The notes under the pieces are model-generated. The model saw nothing but the letters and a program-made list of their open reading frames with translations, was not told the DNA's origin and made no database searches. Shown one piece after another: positions 5,759-7,420 of a stretch of DNA of 7,420 bases. Positions within the stretch are counted from its first letter, which is position 1; each line of letters begins with the position of its first letter. The DNA is from Bdellovibrio sp. (GTDB taxonomy: Bacteria > Bdellovibrionota > Bdellovibrionia > Bdellovibrionales > Bdellovibrionaceae), in NCBI GenBank assembly GCA_019104905.1, contig JAHRXB010000049.1:1-7420 (forward strand), written 5' to 3'. The translations under genes and the position numbers were made by a program.

Positions 5759-6256
5759 ATGAAGGATAAAAGAATCAACACCAAGGATTTGATCGACAAA
5801 ATTGAAAAGATGACAAAGGCGCGCATCGCGAGTCAGGACGTTGTCTCGTTGGATCAATTTCGAGAAGCAAAAAAGAAGCTCGATCCCAAGATGATTCTTG
5901 TCATTGAAGATGATGAGACAATGAGATTGGCGATGAAGAGAATTCTTGAGAGTGAAGGCTACGTGACGAAGCTTGCGGCTGATGGCACGGAACTTTCGAC
6001 GGCCTTAGATGATCATCCCGTGGATTTGATTTTGATGGATGTAGGGCTGCCTTGGGTGAATGGTTTTGAATTGGCGCAGCTTCTTAAAGAGCACAAAGAT
6101 TTAAAGAAGATTCCTTTGGTCTTTGTTTCAGGAAAAGCTTCTGAAGAAGATATGAAAAAGGCTTTTGAGATCGGGGCTGATGATTACATTAAGAAGCCTT
6201 TTGATGTCGAGAAGCTTAAAAAAACTGTTCAAACCCTTTTGAAGTTGAACGAGTAG
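5759..6256 (+). CDS. Stand-alone receiver-domain response regulator with an N-terminal extension
   Basis: A 165-residue CheY-like protein with no output domain. The receiver spans about 44-163: acidic pocket Glu50-Asp51-Asp52, phospho-acceptor Asp94 in LILMDVG, switch Ser124 in VFVSG and Lys146 in IKKPF, all intact. The first 43 residues form a highly charged, probably helical extension (Lys/Asp/Glu-rich, IDKIEKMTK) absent from CheY; it may bind a partner. The chosen start, ATG 5759, has AAGGA at 5750-5754, four nt away, overlapping the trxB stop. An upstream in-frame ATG lies deep inside trxB and is unlikely. It is probably co-transcribed with trxB and ends at the terminator 26 nt downstream. 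No cognate kinase is in view. Its role could be phosphorelay or protein-protein signalling. Confidence 0.93.
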   Translation: MKDKRINTKDLIDKIEKMTKARIASQDVVSLDQFREAKKKLDPKMILVIEDDETMRLAMKRILESEGYVTKLAADGTELSTALDDHPVDLILMDVGLPWVNGFELAQLLKEHKDLKKIPLVFVSGKASEEDMKKAFEIGADDYIKKPFDVEKLKKTVQTLLKLNE

Positions 6257-6281
6257 ATTTCTTTTTTACTTAAAAAGTATC

Positions 6282-6311
6282 GCCCCTACAGGTTTCTGTG
6301 GGGGCTTTTTT
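6282..6311 (+). terminator. Rho-independent terminator of the trxB-receiver unit
   Basis: GCCCCTACAG (6282-6291) pairs over ten positions with CTGTGGGGGC (6296-6305), with one U-G wobble and a 4-nt GTTT loop. Six T's follow directly (6306-6311). This is a strong, textbook structure. Confidence 0.92.
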
Positions 6312-6377
6312 ATGGACCAAGGTAGTGTTCCATATCGAGATTCAAGACCACTTCCATGTTTTCCCAATACTTCTCAA

Positions 6378-6405
6378 ATAAAATCAGAGCTGACTCCGAT
6401 TTTAT
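6378..6405. promoter_or_regulatory. Inverted repeat upstream of the propeptide-like gene
   Basis: ATAAAATC (6378-6385) and GATTTTAT (6398-6405) are perfect inverse complements. Inside them GAG (6387-6389) also pairs with CTC (6394-6396) after one A-C mismatch, leaving a CTGA loop. It ends 19 nt before the start codon at 6425, with no T-run after it, so an operator or an mRNA hairpin is likelier than a terminator. Nothing else is evident in 6312-6424 except TAAAAT at 6410-6415, which is too close to the ATG for a normal leader. Confidence 0.35.
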
Positions 6406-6424
6406 CGAGTAAAATGGAAAGCTC

Positions 6425-7144
6425 ATGGCACGTCGATTTGCGATAATTTTATTCTTTATTTTGGGCACCTTTGTCGCCTTGTATGTCGTTAATTCTCGAG
6501 ACAGGGCCTCGGTATTTAAGACTGCAGAGTCTTCGACTGTCTTATCCACGAAAAATGATTCTCAAGATCGCGAAGAGGTTCCGGAGACACAAGTCACGGA
6601 AGTGGCGTCGTCGGGGCCCGAGAAAGCCATGAGAGCGCGCGATCCGCGCCGTCGCAAGTCTGCCGCCGAAGGAAGCGCTCTCATTGACGTCAAGGCGACT
6701 CCACTTGAAAGTGTTTCTTTGTTCGCGGGAACCAACTGGAAAGTTTGGCCAGGAGTGCTGGCGATATCTCTTAAAGAGGGAAGTTCTTTGGCAGGAGTTT
6801 TGGGCAAGGTGAGTGGTTATTATCTTGTTAAAGATGAAGAGGTGAATGACGTCAGAAGTTTTTCATCTCATCGTCCTCTGGTTGTTGTCGATTCCAGACT
6901 TGAGATTGCAGGCGTAGTGACGGGGGTGTTCTCGGTTGTGTTGAAGGAGGGCGTTTCGTCAGACTTCTTAAAGAATGCATCCGGGCTTAAGATCGTTCAT
7001 GAGTTCCCGGAAATTCGTACTTACTATGTGACGTCCTTGCACGAGCCTTTTGATCTGACAGCTTTTCAGGAGTCTTTAAAGGCCCAGCCCGAGATTGAAA
7101 AAGTGCAAATAGAGATTTTGAGTCGGCAATATGAAAAGTATTAG
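6425..7144 (+). CDS. Membrane-anchored protein resembling a detached S8-protease propeptide
   Basis: A 239-residue protein. Arg3-Arg4 and one hydrophobic segment (about 5-22) form a signal anchor, placing the rest in the periplasm. Residues 23-90 are a polar, low-complexity linker with a basic RRRK at 75-78. Residues 105-235 look like the N-terminal region of subtilisin/kexin-type proteases: GVFSVVLKEGVSSDFL (167-182), GLKIVHEFPEIRTYYVTS (187-204), LKAQPEIEKVQIEIL (218-232), the usual propeptide pattern ending in 'L..p.v..v.pe'. An earlier copy of the first strand, GVLAISLKEGSS (110-121), suggests an internal duplication. GGAAAG at 6415-6420 is the RBS. The gene overlaps the downstream protease by 14 nt, and that protease lacks a propeptide. 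Inferred role: chaperone or inhibitor of that protease in trans. The resemblance is by pattern only, without alignment. Confidence 0.75.
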   Translation: MARRFAIILFFILGTFVALYVVNSRDRASVFKTAESSTVLSTKNDSQDREEVPETQVTEVASSGPEKAMRARDPRRRKSAAEGSALIDVKATPLESVSLFAGTNWKVWPGVLAISLKEGSSLAGVLGKVSGYYLVKDEEVNDVRSFSSHRPLVVVDSRLEIAGVVTGVFSVVLKEGVSSDFLKNASGLKIVHEFPEIRTYYVTSLHEPFDLTAFQESLKAQPEIEKVQIEILSRQYEKY

Positions 7145-7420
7145 TGGAACCCACCGAGCTCTGATTGGCCTTTTTGTGATGAGCCTCATCACCGGGATCT
7201 TCTTTACCAATTGTGCCAAGAATGGGTTTACAGCATCAAATCCGGAACAATATGGGGAAGGGGCCGATCCCTTTTTAGCGATGGCCTGGCACATCAACAA
7301 CACCGCTCAAAAAGTTTTTGCCTTGGATGCGGGAGTGGCGGGAGTTGATTTGAATCTTTTGAAAACGTGGCAAAGTGAGATCTTCGGAGACGGAATTAAA
7401 ATTCTTATTTCTGACGATGG
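7131..7420 (+). CDS. S8 (subtilisin/kexin-like) serine protease, lipoprotein type, 5' part only
   Basis: The first 96 codons of a gene that runs off the window. Lys2, His8 and Arg9 followed by a hydrophobic stretch (10-25) and Cys28 make a lipoprotein-type signal. The lipobox FTN-C is non-standard, with Asn at -1. Residues 46-97 match the start of kexin/proprotein-convertase-like catalytic domains: DPFLAMAWHINNT (46-58), then AGVDLNLLKTW (70-80), then FGDGIKILISDDG (85-97). Asp95 in the Asp-Asp-Gly would be the catalytic aspartate, as in kexin's DDG. The His and Ser motifs lie beyond the edge. Only about 17 residues separate Cys28 from the catalytic domain, so there is no propeptide. The RBS is weak (GAG/CGG before the ATG), and the start overlaps the preceding gene by 14 nt, pointing to translational coupling. 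Confidence 0.87.
   Translation, partial: MKSISGTHRALIGLFVMSLITGIFFTNCAKNGFTASNPEQYGEGADPFLAMAWHINNTAQKVFALDAGVAGVDLNLLKTWQSEIFGDGIKILISDD

Noticed and set aside
5521..5826. 101-codon minus-strand frame across the trxB/receiver junction
   Set aside because: It overlaps the ends of two well-supported genes on the other strand and has no domain.
6310..6549. 79-codon minus-strand frame between the terminator and the propeptide-like gene
   Set aside because: Its stop falls in the terminator T-run and its start inside the plus-strand gene. There is no Shine-Dalgarno sequence at either possible ATG.

Overview
The window reads as chromosomal DNA of a Gram-negative deltaproteobacterial-type organism, most likely Bdellovibrio or a close relative. 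This is inferred from the mix of a receiver-GGDEF protein, an RMD1/DUF155-like protein, a lipoprotein kexin-type protease with a non-standard lipobox, moderate GC content and tight gene packing. No mobile element, CRISPR array, tRNA or rRNA is visible. Species assignment is inference.

Left block (1-2909, + strand). The left edge cuts into what may be the 3' half of a GEMM-I (cyclic di-GMP class I) riboswitch-like RNA, followed by two small hairpins. Next comes a receiver-GGDEF diguanylate cyclase, then a cation diffusion facilitator (CDF) transporter, then trmB (tRNA m7G46 methyltransferase), which overlaps the transporter by 32 nt. A hairpin with the trmB stop codon in its loop ends the block.

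Middle block (2904-4698). A convergent minus-strand gene encodes an RMD1/DUF155-like tail-anchored protein whose Shine-Dalgarno sequence lies inside a perfect 8-bp inverted repeat. Divergent from it is a small, probably secreted 92-residue protein with a strong ribosome binding site. That gene converges on a minus-strand [2Fe-2S] ferredoxin gene. The ferredoxin gene is in turn divergent from trxB.

Right block (4807-7420, + strand). trxB (thioredoxin reductase) is followed 7 nt later by a stand-alone CheY-like receiver, and the pair ends in a clear rho-independent terminator (6282-6311). A new unit then begins: a membrane-anchored protein whose C-terminal half looks like the propeptide of subtilisin-like proteases. 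It overlaps by 14 nt the start of a lipoprotein-type S8/kexin-like protease that has no room for its own propeptide. The window ends at the Asp-Asp-Gly of that protease's first catalytic motif.

The best candidate for an undescribed system is this split pair: protease and propeptide on separate, translationally overlapping genes, both exported. The second is a possible c-di-GMP-sensing RNA directly in front of a c-di-GMP synthase gene, which would form a feedback loop. Intergenic stretches are all shorter than 300 bases and are described in the entries.
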